Source of the DNA: Oikopleura dioica
Taxonomy: Eukaryota; Chordata; Appendicularia; Copelata; Oikopleuridae
Assembly (NCBI GenBank): GCA_907165135.1
Contig: OU015569.1
Span: 8,990,501-9,054,500, forward strand
Length of the DNA stretch: 64,000 nucleotides
Direction: 5' to 3'
Below the pieces are notes generated by a model that saw only the letters and a program-made list of their open reading frames with translations, was not told the origin of the DNA and did not search any database. Shown here piece by piece: positions 1-11,844 of the stretch. Within the stretch, counting starts at the first letter, position 1. The number at the start of each line of letters is the position of its first letter. The translations under genes and the position numbers were made by a program.

Positions 1-3000
1 AAACTCTAACTCTGGAGATTGCGCTCTGATGGGAACGAAGAATAGTGAGGTGCAGGTTTGGTCGCTTGCCGACGAAGCTAGAGCGGAGCTTCCTCTCAAC
101 GAAGACTCAGACGAGACAAGTTGCGTGATTGGTGCATGTTGGAACATGAACTTCAAGGATCCTCTGCAGATTCTTTCGAAGCAACAAAATGCTCCTTGTC
201 TCTGGGTTCTCTCAAATAGTGGAGTATTGGTAGCTTTCCGTCTTTATAACTTCCTGCCTAATTTTCCTGATCAAAAACAGCTTACTGACTCGATCCCTGG
301 CGGTGACAGAAAAACACTTGCAGTCGAGGAGGCAGTACCGCCAGCAAGAGTATCTCTTCCTCTTCAGAGAACATCATCAGTTGCTCAGCCGAATCTCGCA
401 AATAAATCCGCCTTTGGAAATAATACCACACTCTTCGCGCCACCTTTATCATCGACTCCAGCGATGGCTAAAATTGAGCAGAAAACAAAGCCAAGTCCGC
501 GAAGTTTTTCAATCGTTAAGGAGCAGCCTTCGAGTGCAACTATTTCTGAGACAACTTCATCTTTTGGTATCCCTAAACCCGCTTCAACAAGGCAAGCGGA
601 ACCAACAACAGCATCTGTGGTTACCAAACCATCTGTGATGCCCACTCCAAAGGAGCCTTCGAGTGTGTTTACTCAAGAAGATCTAGCTTCTCTTGTGAAT
701 GATTTTGAAAGGGAAATGGATCTTTACAAGCTCGAAAACGCCAAAACAGATCTTTCTTTTTTCAACGAGGACGCGAAGAAAGAGCTCAAAACGAAAACAG
801 ACCAACTGAAAAAGTTTGCCTCCGTCGCCAAAAGTAATTCTGAAGAAACTATCGACGAAGTTCAACATGTCAAACTTCGGTCATTAGAGGGATTTGCTTC
901 TTATGAGGCCGCGCACGAAGCGAGTAAAAGAGGACATTCAAAGAAGAGAACAAGTATTGCAAATCTGGTAGAAGTGAACCTATTTACAAGAATTAACAAG
1001 AATTTAGTGTCACTATGCCCGCTTCTTGCGAAGAAAGTGGAGTCTATTCGCACAATGAAGCGGTACCTCAACAGCTCCGTCTATGAAGTCACTCAGATGC
1101 TGGACGAAAAAGTGACAGAGAACAAAGAAAATACGTCGTCTATGTCAGACTTTTATAAATGTATTGAAACGAACGAAAGATTGGTTCATTATCACTCGCG
1201 GAAGATGCAACAACTTAGTGCCCAATTGAATAAAGTTCGACTTTCTCGCCGATCTGCAGTAACTCCTCGAGGTTCGCCGATGAAGCAATCTTTCGTCGAG
1301 CAACTTTCGAACGAGAGCTGTAGCCAAGAGAAACTTGCTTCTTCACCGCGCAGTCAAATGCGCCCAGAACATGTCCAAAAGCTCAAGTCTCAACTCTCTG
1401 GGAGAAAGTCAATTCCTGTCCGTTCCAAATCTAAAGTAGATACTTCTACCATAATTGTGAACAGAAAACCACGAGCAGTAATCGAAAAGAGGTAAATTCC
1501 TTTACGTGATCATTTATTTTCCTATTTCAGCTCTTTCAACCGAGCTGAACAGGAACAGATCCCGAAGCTTCAATTGGAGCCTGAATCTGCACCATCTACT
1601 CCAGATATTCGCATTCAAAGAGATGGTAGTGCGAATGTGGTTAGCTACATGCCAGCGAAACCAAAAACGCCTCAGAGTTTTCCTACGAGTAGCGGACCTC
1701 CAAATGTAGAAGCGCCTAAAACCAGCTTCTTTGGTGCTTTTGGAGCTAAAGGCGGTGAAAACGAATCGAAGTATAACCTAAATAATCCGCCACAAGTTAT
1801 CAATGCATCTACTCTCCCGCAAGCAAAAGGCCCATCATTTGCGGGTGCATTTAGCCCTGCCCCACACGTTAACAAAGGAACGCAAGATGCCGTTCGTGCT
1901 GCACTAAACACGGTGAACAAAATCGCGTCAGAGCCATCATCTGTTTCGTCCAAGCTTCCTGAGAAAGAAAAGACACCTCATGTTTCTGCATTCTCTGTTC
2001 CACAGAAGGCACCAGCTGAAAAGCTGAAGCCAACCCTAGGTGGCATATTCACTCCACCAAGGACCAGTGAGAAAAAGCCGAGAAGAAGATTGAAGAGGCT
2101 CCAAAAACGAACATATTCGCAACAGCTAAAGAACCAACTTCCGTCACCACTTCGAAACCGAATTTGTTCGCTCCCAAGACATCTTCTTCAACTGCGCCCG
2201 CAAATGTGAACCCTTTTGGAGGAACTACAGCAAACGTCTTCGGCTCCTCGAAACCGGATACATCAAAATCGACGTTCACATTCAGGTGAGATTCTTTACA
2301 AGGGTAACGTTTATATAAAAATCTAAGAAATGTGGTTGTATCTTCTTCCTCGGAAAAAGATGTCTCTGATGGTGAGTCCGGCCATATCAGTGAAACTGAT
2401 GATGAATCTGCTGATGATCTCGAAGAAACGATCAAAGTTGCTAGCACCGAGACTGTTCCTAAACCTAATCTCTTTGCAAGTGCACCAAAAAGTGGCACAG
2501 GACTCTTTGGCTCAACTGCAACTGATCCCAAAGCAGCACCTACAAAACCAAGCATTTTCGGAGCAGTGACGCCAAAGGGGCCTTTCGGGGCATTATCTAA
2601 AGCTGGTGGCGTTGGAGCTTCCGGAGACCGATTTACTTTAGATGAATCTGCCTACGACACACCACCAAGAAGGCCATCAAAAGCAAAATCACCTAACGTT
2701 TCTGGAGTAAACATTTTCGCCGGAATTCAAAAAGAAGATACTGAAGCTGACGAAAAATCTACAACCGAAGTGACAGAGGAGTCGGCAGCATCAAAACCCC
2801 CAAGTGGACTTTCAACTACAGCAAAAACTGAAGAGAAAAAACCAGCCCCTTCTCTTTTCGGAAGCACTCCTTCAAAGCCAGCTGAGGACAAGGACGAAAA
2901 GAAAGAAACTGCTCCGCCCTCAGCCGAGAAACCAACAATCAAGAATTTGTTCGGTACTCCAGCTAAACAAGAAGAAAAACCAAAACCTGGCCTTTTTGGA

Positions 3001-4640
3001 TCTAGTACTTCTTCTGGGCTCTTTGGTTCAAAAAGTGACGACAGCAAGGCTAAGGAAGCAGGTTCAGCGACAGGTCTCTTTGGTTCCAAACCAGCAGAGG
3101 CTTCGTCCGGATCTAATTTATTTGGAAGTAAAACTGAGGAAACTAAACCTACCCCATTCGGATCAAAGGCGGAAACTTCGTCTAGTTCGAGTCTCTTTGG
3201 CTCAAAACCCGCTGAATCATCGTCTGGTACAGGTCTATTCGGTTCCACGAAGAAACCAGAGAGTAACTTGTTTGGAACACCCAAAGCAGCAGAGAAGACT
3301 GAATCCGGACTTTTTGGTTCATCAAAGCCAGCTGAAAAAAGCTCTGGATCTGGTCTATTTGGATCGTCAAAGCCTGAGTCATCCGGTGGACTTTTCGGCT
3401 CTAAACCATCCGAATCGTCAAATGTGTTTGGAACGCCAGCGAAATCGGAAGCAAACTCTGGTGGAGGATTGTTCGGATCAAAGCCAGCGGAATCAAGTAG
3501 CGGTCTTTTTGGCTCTTCAACGCCACAGTCTACTAGCGGCTTTGGGAACTCTGGAGGAGGAGGCGGAGGATTGTTCGGTTCTTCGAGTACAACATCTAAC
3601 TCAGGAGGCCTATTTGGTTCAAGCAATTCAAACACGAACTCATCTGGCGGCATCTTTGGAAGCTCCAACAACGACAATAATTCGGGAGGCGGTGTTTTCG
3701 GATCTGGTGGCGGCTTTAGCGGACTCGGATCAAAACCAGATCCAGAGAAGGCAAAACAAAATCCGTTCGGAAGTAGTAGCTTTGGCAATAACTCTAGTTC
3801 AACGAATGTACGTAATGCAGATATCAATTTATATTAACGCCCAAACGCATGGCGACCAATTAATTGGTACAGCGCCCTTTAATTCCATTTCGACACATTT
3901 GGTAATTTGCATATTTACTCATATTTATGTTATGATATGGGTATAATATAGGAATAAAATTGAAGCTGAGCGTCTGAGAATTATTTATGTATATCATTTA
4001 TAAAGTCAACTAATTAGTTTCATTGCCAAAAAGGGGTAAAAAGGGCATACCAATTAATTGGTACGACCTGCGTTCGACGTTGAAAAAATTTTATGCGTTC
4101 CGGCGTTAACTAAAACTTGTAAGAATTCGAACTTGTTTGGAAACGCGCCTGCAAACCCATTCGGCTCCTCGACGTCTAGTAATCAACACTCATCTTCCGG
4201 TCCTTTTTCTGGAGGAAGCGGGGCAACTAGTCCTTTCTCGGGTTCAGGTGGAGGTATCAAAGTTTTGAATATACATCAGAGATGAAGTTTATTTAGGTTC
4301 AAGTGGCGGATTTGGAAGCAGCGCCTTCGGTAGCAGCGGGGGTAATGCCTTTGGCTCCACTGCATTCGGTGGCGGCGGCAGCTCAGCTTTCGGTTCATCC
4401 GCTTTTGGTAGTAGTAACCAGCAAAGCAGCTCATTTGGTTCTGGCAACAATTCTGGCGGTGTTTTCGGAGGCGGCTCGGGAGGTGGCGCTGGTGGATTTG
4501 GTGGCTTTGGCGGAAGCAACTCGAGTGGTGGATTCGGCGCAAAGACATCTGGCGGTGGAGGCTTCGGAAGTTTCGGTGGCGGAAATAACCAGCAACAGAA
4601 CAATGCATTTTCCGGAAGTGGATTTTCCGGCTTTAGATAA
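1..4640 (+). CDS. nup214: Nucleoporin NUP214 (CAN), C-terminal part
   Basis: The reading frame is open to the left edge, so the 5' part of the gene lies outside the window. The first residues match the last blade of the NUP214 propeller (an 'RAELP...SDE' segment). They are followed by a coiled-coil stretch (about 690-1250) and then a long FG-repeat tail with many GLFGS and FGS motifs, ending GSGFSGFR. NUP214 is a cytoplasmic-face nuclear pore protein; the coiled coil binds NUP88/NUP62 and the FG tail binds export receptors. Exons read: <2-1491, 1531-2285, 2328-3807, 4124-4253, 4297-4640, all GT-AG. The frame slips once at an A run (2072-2076), where one extra A restores FG-type protein. The 316 bp intron at 3808-4123 is unusually long and holds palindromes. 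No AATAAA was seen between this stop and the next gene, so the pair may be an operon. Confidence 0.93.
3855..4063. repeat. Palindrome-bounded insert in NUP214 intron
   Basis: Two copies of the palindrome TACCAATTAATTGGTA (one lacking the first T) lie at 3855-3869 and 4048-4063, about 190 bp apart, inside the longest NUP214 intron. The flanks of the two copies (GGGC... and ...GCCC) are roughly inverted relative to each other. This suggests a small inverted-repeat element rather than chance. Its TACCAA/TTGGTA words recur in the element at 35059-35337. No coding potential was seen. Confidence 0.5.
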
Positions 4641-4765
4641 ATATTTTACTGACTCAGTATCACGACTACTCACTGCGATTTATATTTTTTTTCGAATTCT
4701 GTGTGCAGATTGAAACATGTTAGCAAATTATCAGGCCGTTTTGATTAGAAAAGTGACTTTGTAGA

Positions 4766-6490
4766 ATGACGAGCGAAATCGCATCTATGCTCGATGAGCT
4801 TATGGGCCGGAACCGAAATGATACTACCGGCAAAGCTACTGCTAAACGTATGCTCACACCTTAAACTGCTTATTTCTTACGTTCGAATTCAGTGGAAGTA
4901 AATGATCCGGATGTCTGTCAGTTCTATTTGTGCGGATTTTGCCCAAACGAATTGTTTGTTAATACCAAAGCTGATCTTGGTCCTTGCAAAAAGATCCACG
5001 ACGAAAACCTGCGTCGCGAATACCAGGTTGACTTCAAGCCCTGGCTCCTTTTTACTATATTCTAGGCCTCGGACAACGTCTTCAAAATGGGCTTCGAAGA
5101 AAAGTTCTTCGATTTCTTGCAAGAGTGCATGATTGAGGTAGAACGGAAAATAAAGCGAAATAAGCAACGCCTAGATCAAAATCAAGATGAGGATGCGCCA
5201 ATTAATGCCGTAAGTAGTCCTGGGAACGATTATCTCTCCAGTTAACTGACTCGCTCTATCTCTCTCGCTCGTCCTCAACTTAGGTATTATGTCAAATTGC
5301 TTAAAAATTCTAATTCTAAATCTTCGTATTCGCTTGATTTCGTTTTTGTCTCAATACGAAAAGTAACGATGAATGTGAACGTGAATTTAAGAGGTATGAA
5401 TCTTTCATCGTAGTTTTCGAAGGGTTCCTGGGCCTAAGTAGGGAATCTCTTCTTTATCCTTCGAGGAGATTTCTCTCTGCCCTTGCCACCCATTTCCATT
5501 GAATTTACAGGTATACAGTCAGGGTGAACCATTTGATGGAGCAGTCTCATTCCCCATGGTCTCTATTTTTCAGGAAACTGCCGAACATGCGAACAAGCTT
5601 TCGCTGCTGTCAATTGAAATCACAAACTTGCTCGTCGAGGTGGAGCGTCTCGGTGAACTTGGAGAAGTGCAGCAAGCAATGGCCAAAACCGAAGAAGTTG
5701 AAAAGTTGAAGGAAAGAATTATTTCATAGTCTTCCAGTCTATGAACTATATTGAAACGCTCATTGTATATTAACCATACTAAATGTGAACTTCGTGAAAC
5801 GGCTTATTAGGAGGAGCGCGAACGAATCCGACTTGCGACGAAAGTGAATGCGAACCCAGACCAAGCATATCACGGCCAACAAGAGAAGCAAATGGAAGTC
5901 TGCGAGATTTGCGGCAGCTTCCTAATTGTTGGCGATGTAAAGGCACCTAGAGAGGAGGGGCTTGATTGATGACAATGTTTCTTTTAGTCGAGAGTGGACG
6001 ACCACCTGACGGGAAAACAGCACATGGGGTACGCGCGAATCAAGGCGAAAATGAACGAGCTGAAAGAAATCTTCGACAAGAAACGCGGCGAAAGAGGAGA
6101 TCGAAGCTCCCCAAACAGGACGAGCGAACGGTTAGTTCGAAAAACCAAATGCAAGAGTTATAAAATGCATTTTAGCCGTGACGACCGGGAACGAAGAGTG
6201 TCGCGTGAACGATCTCCTCGACGTGAACCTCGTCGTGATGAACGACGATACTCGAGGGACGACCGGCGACGTCGTAGCCGAGAAAGAGACGATCGGAGGC
6301 GACGAGACGATCGAGACAGACGAGATCGAAGACGTCGGTAAGTAAATGTTAAAGCTGCTTTAGGGAGCGGCGAAACACGTTTACGATCAACAATTTGATT
6401 ATCAGCTTCAATGTAACTGATTTTTATTTCAGATCCAGGTCACGATCAGGTCATCGCGACGATAGACGAAAGCCCGGCCGTTGTAAGTAG
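4766..6490 (+). CDS. luc7l3: LUC7-like splicing factor (LUC7L3 type)
   Basis: U1 snRNP-associated protein involved in 5' splice-site selection. The start MTSEIASMLDELMGRNRN, the CCCH finger (CQFYLCGFCP...LGPCKKIHDENLRREY), the coiled middle and the second C2H2-type finger (KQMEVCEICGSFLIVGD...DDHLTGKQHMGY) follow the LUC7 order. An RS/RD/RE-rich tail follows, as in LUC7L3. Exons: 4766-4847, 4893-5026, 5066-5209, 5574-5711, 5811-5943, 5989-6130, 6176-6337, 6433-6490. The intron at 5712-5810 is GA-AG and that at 5944-5988 is GC-AG; both are needed to give the family sequence without a gap. The start lies two bases after a TTGTAG acceptor-like site, consistent with spliced-leader trans-splicing. 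It is 125 bp downstream of NUP214. Confidence 0.93.
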
Positions 6491-7432
6491 TTGCATCGAG
6501 CGAATAGAATGCAAGTCCTGCAGACGGAGTCACCAGCAGTAAACTTATCTTTACGAATAGAAGCTCTTGACCGCTTCCCCAGGGCAGGTGCTTAGAGTCA
6601 ACCGTTACATAACGAGCTCAGTTGTTACGTAACATGCATTCTCTCATGCTTTCTCGGCAGTGGGACTAAAAATCTAAAACTCGTTTAAGATCAGCGACGA
6701 TAGAAGAAGAGATTTGCCGAAATCCTGACAAGAAGAAAATCTTTCAAAGAGCAGCCTTCCCTTTATTTCCTGAATATAACAACTCTAGTTTGTACAAGCT
6801 GCTGCCAAGTTAGTACCCGCTGTCTTAAACTTAATGAAAGCATAAATATCGTCACCTATTTACGCTCCTCGCAAAACTTTTCTACCAATTTTATAAAAAA
6901 AAGTGCAATATAGAAGGAGTCTAAAATTCAGACTTTAAATGCGGTACAAATTTTCAAATAAGAATTTTCCCACTTCTCCTATTATTCTTTGCTACTCATT
7001 ATTCATTAAATCGTATCAGCTGACGATATTTAACTGGCATTAATTCGGGGTTAGTAAGATATAGTTTTATTTGGACGTTCTATTATTTCCCTTTTTTGAA
7101 AACTGCCGACATGCTTCGAGGCACTTGAAAGAAATCAACGCAAATTTTGAGTTTTTGTGTTTGAAAATAATTTTAAGTTTCTGACCTCATTTAAACACAA
7201 ATCAAAGCGTTCTGATTACTGAATATTTTACTCAATTTTTAAACCGAGGGTAACTATAGATTTATTACTCAGACTTTCTTACAGGGATATGATTATTTTC
7301 GTCTTTTTTGAGAGAGCGCAATTGCTTGAATGATTTTTCTTTATCGTTTTTTCTCACTCCTCGAATTCATAAAAATGGATATTTTTCAAATAAAAATCAT
7401 ACATGTTATTGAAGGTATTATATGTCTCTAGA
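6491..7432. other. Intergenic, AT-rich
   Basis: About 940 bp between LUC7L3 and the rhodanese gene. I see only short open frames without family motifs, no tRNA-like fold and no clear repeat. Part will be LUC7L3 3' UTR and part promoter. Confidence 0.6.
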
Positions 7433-7982
7433 ATGTCAACGGAATTATCTTTTGATGACTTTAAAAATAAAACTCTATCATCGGACATTTTGTTTATCGA
7501 TGTTCGGAGCGTTGAGGAGGTCGCAGATGGCCACATAAAGGCAGCTTACTGGGCACATATTCCTAGGTCTGAGATAGAAACCGCGTTCAGTCTTACTGAG
7601 GCAGATTTCGAGGTATTCGGATACAGATCGAATAATTTTTCTCGGCTTTCATTTGATTCTTGATTGATTTGCCGTATTCATGTGATTGAGAATTTTTACG
7701 CGGTCATGAGCCCCCTTTAGGCAAAGTACAACGTAGCGATGCCCAAAAAGCAGACTGAAATCTGGACCAACTGCAAGTCAGGATCCGACACAGGCTTGGA
7801 TCAATACGGCAAACCAGTTTGTCCTGGTTTATATTACTCGACAATCATCAAAGATATTTTTGCTAATTGACCAAGCCAACCGAGGAAGGAGTGCTCAATC
7901 GCGAGATATTCTGAATCGGCTGGGATTCGAAAACGCCAATATGCTGAAAGGAGGCTATTTGAAATACGGGAAGGCCCAGTAA
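7433..7982 (+). CDS. Single-domain rhodanese (TSTD1-like)
   Basis: Small cytosolic thiosulfate sulfurtransferase/persulfide-transfer protein of about 115 residues, the size of vertebrate TSTD1. The N-terminal 'ILFIDVRSVEEVADGHI' matches the rhodanese LFDVR motif. The active-site loop reads C-K-S-A-N-R, the catalytic Cys plus a six-residue loop ending in Arg, followed by 'LNRLGFENANMLKGGY'. Exons: 7433-7612, 7721-7781, 7876-7982. The loop is only intact if the second intron (7782-7875) is spliced as GA-AG; then it aligns without gaps to the human CQMGKRG loop. The start follows a TCTCTAG acceptor-like site by one base. The stop is 138 bp before the glycogen phosphorylase start, so co-transcription is possible. 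Confidence 0.85.
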
Positions 7983-8120
7983 GGCGGCTTTTGATGCAAA
8001 GATTTTCATTATGATTCATGTTTTTGACGCTGATAACACTGTAGGCTGCTTTTGATTGAGCGAGCCATTGATTTTTCATCTACTGACTGCTACGAAAACT
8101 AACAGCATTTGCAATTTAGA

Positions 8121-11100
8121 ATGGCGACTCCATTAACAGACGCGGACAAGCGTAAGCAGATCTCAGTCCGCGGAGTTGCCCCTCTTGAGGGCGTCGATGA
8201 CATTAAAGAAGCCTTCAATCGGCATCTCCACTTCACTCTTGTCAAGGACAGAAATGTCGCTACATCTGACGACTTCTACAGTGCTCTCGCTCACACTGTC
8301 AAAGATAACATGGTCGGTCGCTGGATCAGAACGCAGCAGTACTACTATGAGAAAGACCCCAAACGCGTGTACTATCTCTCTCTTGAATTCTACATGGGCA
8401 GAACGCTTACGAATACAATGGTTAATTTGGGAATTCAAGAACAGTGTGATGAAGCCATGTACCAACTCGGCCTTAATATTGAAGAGCTTGAGGAGCAGGT
8501 AATTGCAATTTTCTTTTATCATAAAATAACACTTCAAAATAAAGGAAGAAGACGCCGGTCTCGGAAACGGCGGATTAGGTCGACTTGCTGCCTGCTTCCT
8601 TGACTCGATGGCCACGCTCGGATTAGCGGCGTATGGCTACGGAATTAGATATGAGTACGGTATTTTCAACCAGCGCATCCACGATGGCTGGCAGACTGAA
8701 GAACCGGATGACTGGCTTCGAAACGGATGTGTCTGGGAGCGCGCTCGGCCAGAGTACGCTGTCGCCGTGCACTTTTTCGGTTCTGTGCAGAACGAAAATG
8801 GAGACTGGCAAAAGCCATCCAAGTGGAGAAACACGCAAGCTGTCATTGCCCTTCCATATGACACGCCTACTCCTGGGTATGGAAACAATGTCGTTAACAC
8901 GATGCGTCTTTGGTCTGCTCGTGCTACGAGGGGATTTAATCTGAATCTTTTCAATACCGGAGACTACATTCAATGTTCGTAAATCATTCGTTATCGTCTT
9001 CTTTAATTAAGTAAAATTCTAGCTGTTTTCGACAGAAATATCGCTGAAAATATCTCCAAGGTTCTCTATCCAAATGACAATTTCTTCGAAGGAAAAGAAC
9101 TTCGTCTCAAGCAAGAGTATTTCGTTGTCTGTGCTACGCTTCAGGACATTGTCAGGCGATACAAGAGCTCAAAGTTCGGATGCAGAGATTCTGTCAGAAC
9201 TCAGGTATTCTTTTCTAATCGTTCAGGGGCCTAATCATTTTTAGTTCGATCAATTCCACGAGAAGGTAGCTATTCAGCTTAACGATACTCATCCAGCGCT
9301 GGCTATTCCTGAATTGATTCGTCTCCTCGTTGATGTAGAGGAAGTACCATTTGATCAAGCATTTGAAATCACGAAAAAGACCTGTGCGTACACGAACCAT
9401 ACCGTTTTACCTGAAGCTCTCGAGCGATGGCCAGTAAAGATGCTCGAGAATATGCTTCCTCGTCATTTGCAGATCATTTATCTGATCAACGCCCGTCATT
9501 TGAAGGATGTCGCAAAGGGTGAGTACATTTTTATCCAGTATTGTCTCTAATACAGTGAATAAGTCTTCCCAAATGACTCATCGAAGCTTCGGGAGATGTC
9601 TCTGATCGAAGAGGACGGAGAAAAGCGAGTGAACATGGCATACCTCGCGATCGTTTGCTCACGCCGTCAATGGCGTTGCCGCCATCCACTCCCAGATCAT
9701 CATCGACGATACCTTCAAAAACTTCTACGAGATGTCTTGCCGACTTGGTAATAAAGCTATGGACGTGCAAAGATGAACATTTTTAGGGGAAACAAACAAG
9801 TGGCAAAACAAAACGAACGGTATTACACCACGACGATGGCTTCTCCTGTGTAACCCATCTTTGGCTCAAGCGATTACCGATAAAATCGGTGATGATTGGC
9901 ACCTTGACCTGACGAAACTCCGACAGCTAGAAGAATTCGCTTCGGACAAATCATTCATTCGCCAGATTGCCCAAATCAAGCAAGAGAACAAAGGTGAGTA
10001 TCTTTTCTTTCTACTTTCTCTCAGAGTGAGTTTAGAGCGATTGGCAACCTGGCTTTCTCAATCGCAGGGTGTCAAGATCGACTCCAAAGCAATGTTTGAC
10101 ATCCACGTCAAACGAATCCACGAGTACAAGCGTCAGCTCCTGAACGCTCTTCACATGGTTCATCTGTACAACGAGATCAAGAACAACCCGGAGTAAGTCT
10201 TTTGAGCAAAGAGCTCTTTAAGTAATACTTATCCCCAACTTATAGCAAAGAATTTACTCCACGAGTCATCATGGTCGGTGGAAAAGCGGCTCCTGGTTAT
10301 CACACTGCAAAGAAGATCATCAAACTTATCAATTCCATTGCTGACATTGTTAACAATGACCCCCTCGTAGGCGATCGACTCAAAATCGTTTACATCAACA
10401 ATTACCGAGTATCCACTGCTGAAAAGGTACTCTTTTAGATCTTATTTGTATTTGCAAGCATTTTCCTAGGTTACCCCTGCTTGCGATCTCTCCGAGCAGA
10501 TCTCAACAGCAGGAACAGAAGCGTCCGGAACCGGTAACATGAAATTCATGTTGAATGGTGCCTTAACCATTGGTACACTTGATGGTGCAAATGTAGAGAT
10601 GTCTGAAGAAATGGGCGGCAAAAATATCTTCATTTTCGGAATGAAAGTTGAAGATGTCGAAGCTCTTGATAAGAAAGGATACAACCCACAGGTAAATCAT
10701 GGTTCATTGAGTCGTCATCCTCACCTTCCTTTAGGATTTCTACAACGCCTCAGCTAACCTGCGACGTGCTCTCGATCAAATAAGAGCTGGACTCTTCAGC
10801 CCTAAGCAGCCAGATCTCTTCTCTGGTTTCGTCGACGATCTACTCAAGTGGGATAGATTCAAAGTCTGTGCCGACTTTGACGCCTACATCGCCAAGCAGG
10901 AAGAAGTCTCCGAGCTTTACAAGGTTCACTAATTTCAGCTTGATTGTTTCACTTATTTTCCATAGGACGAGGATGAATGGACCCGTCAGTGTATAATGAA
11001 TGTAGCTGCCGCTGGAAAGTTCTCATCTGATCGAACAATTCACGATTATGCCACTGAGATTTGGGGATGTGAGCCATCTCCAGGCCAGCGCATTCCTGGC

Positions 11101-11133
11101 CCAGCAGATGCTCATCCTGGTACCGAAGAATAA
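8121..11133 (+). CDS. pyg: Glycogen phosphorylase
   Basis: PLP-dependent enzyme releasing glucose-1-phosphate from glycogen. The N-terminal KRKQISVRG contains the regulatory Ser (residue 15 counting Met), so control by phosphorylase kinase is probably retained. The PLP-lysine region reads [17 protein letters not shown]. Eleven exons were read: 8121-8498, 8545-8974, 9023-9204, 9245-9518, 9564-9747, 9787-9993, 10036-10192, 10246-10426, 10470-10691, 10735-10923, 10966-11133. All introns are GT-AG. In exon 5 the frame breaks at about 9653-9661, within a segment matching SHAVNGVA; two lost bases in a CA-type run explain it. A lone TTTAG lies one base before the ATG (trans-splice type). A poly(A) signal AATAAA is at about 11303. 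Confidence 0.96.
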
Positions 11134-11844
11134 ATCCCTCTAGCTTCTCTCTAGTTAAATTCAAATGCTCATAAAAACGACAATAAGCTAAATACGCATA
11201 GTATACTCAATCTTTTATTATACTATGTTTGACCACTAGACGCTTCACTCTTTCTCGCCTAGTTAAAACAGTTCACTTCCTGTTTCACTTTCTGTTATGT
11301 AAAATAAATGAACGGCAAACTCCATGAAATTCTCACCACTGAACTTCATCTCCTCTTTCTAACTATTGATCTATATTTCCAAAATAAAAATACTCCTACA
11401 CCTTCTTTTCTTTATTGCAGCTATGTGAAAAAGCATTATCACTGAGTTAATTAAATGGTTCCACGCAGAGCGAGTTCTGATTTGAGTTAACAACTAAAAT
11501 GTTTCTACTGAGCCCTACTTTAATTACTACTAACTCGAAAGCCGCTTTGTGTGGATACGTCATTTGCGAAGCAGGTCTTCCTCGTATTCATTTCTACTTT
11601 CGTAATATTTTCAATTTACCCGTGTACTATCTATGTCAAAAACTACTCTGACGCCTTCTACTTGTCCCAACTGGTGATATTATACTAACTAATCGAAATT
11701 GCCAAAACTTCTTATTTTCTGTAATGCATGCGTTAAATATCAACTTCATTTAAACACACCAATTAGCAAATTGCTCTCAAATAATATTTAACACATATTG
11801 GAATTAAGTTTGATTAGAGTGAGGATTCGAAATTGTCATCCAAC
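11134..11844. other. Intergenic
   Basis: About 710 bp holding the glycogen phosphorylase 3' UTR (AATAAA near 11303) and upstream DNA of NOG1. No further gene or repeat recognised. Confidence 0.6.

Noticed and set aside
2727-3827. 366-codon open frame on the minus strand
   Set aside because: Shadow of the NUP214 FG-repeat exon; Pro-rich antisense of Gly/Ser codons, no motif.
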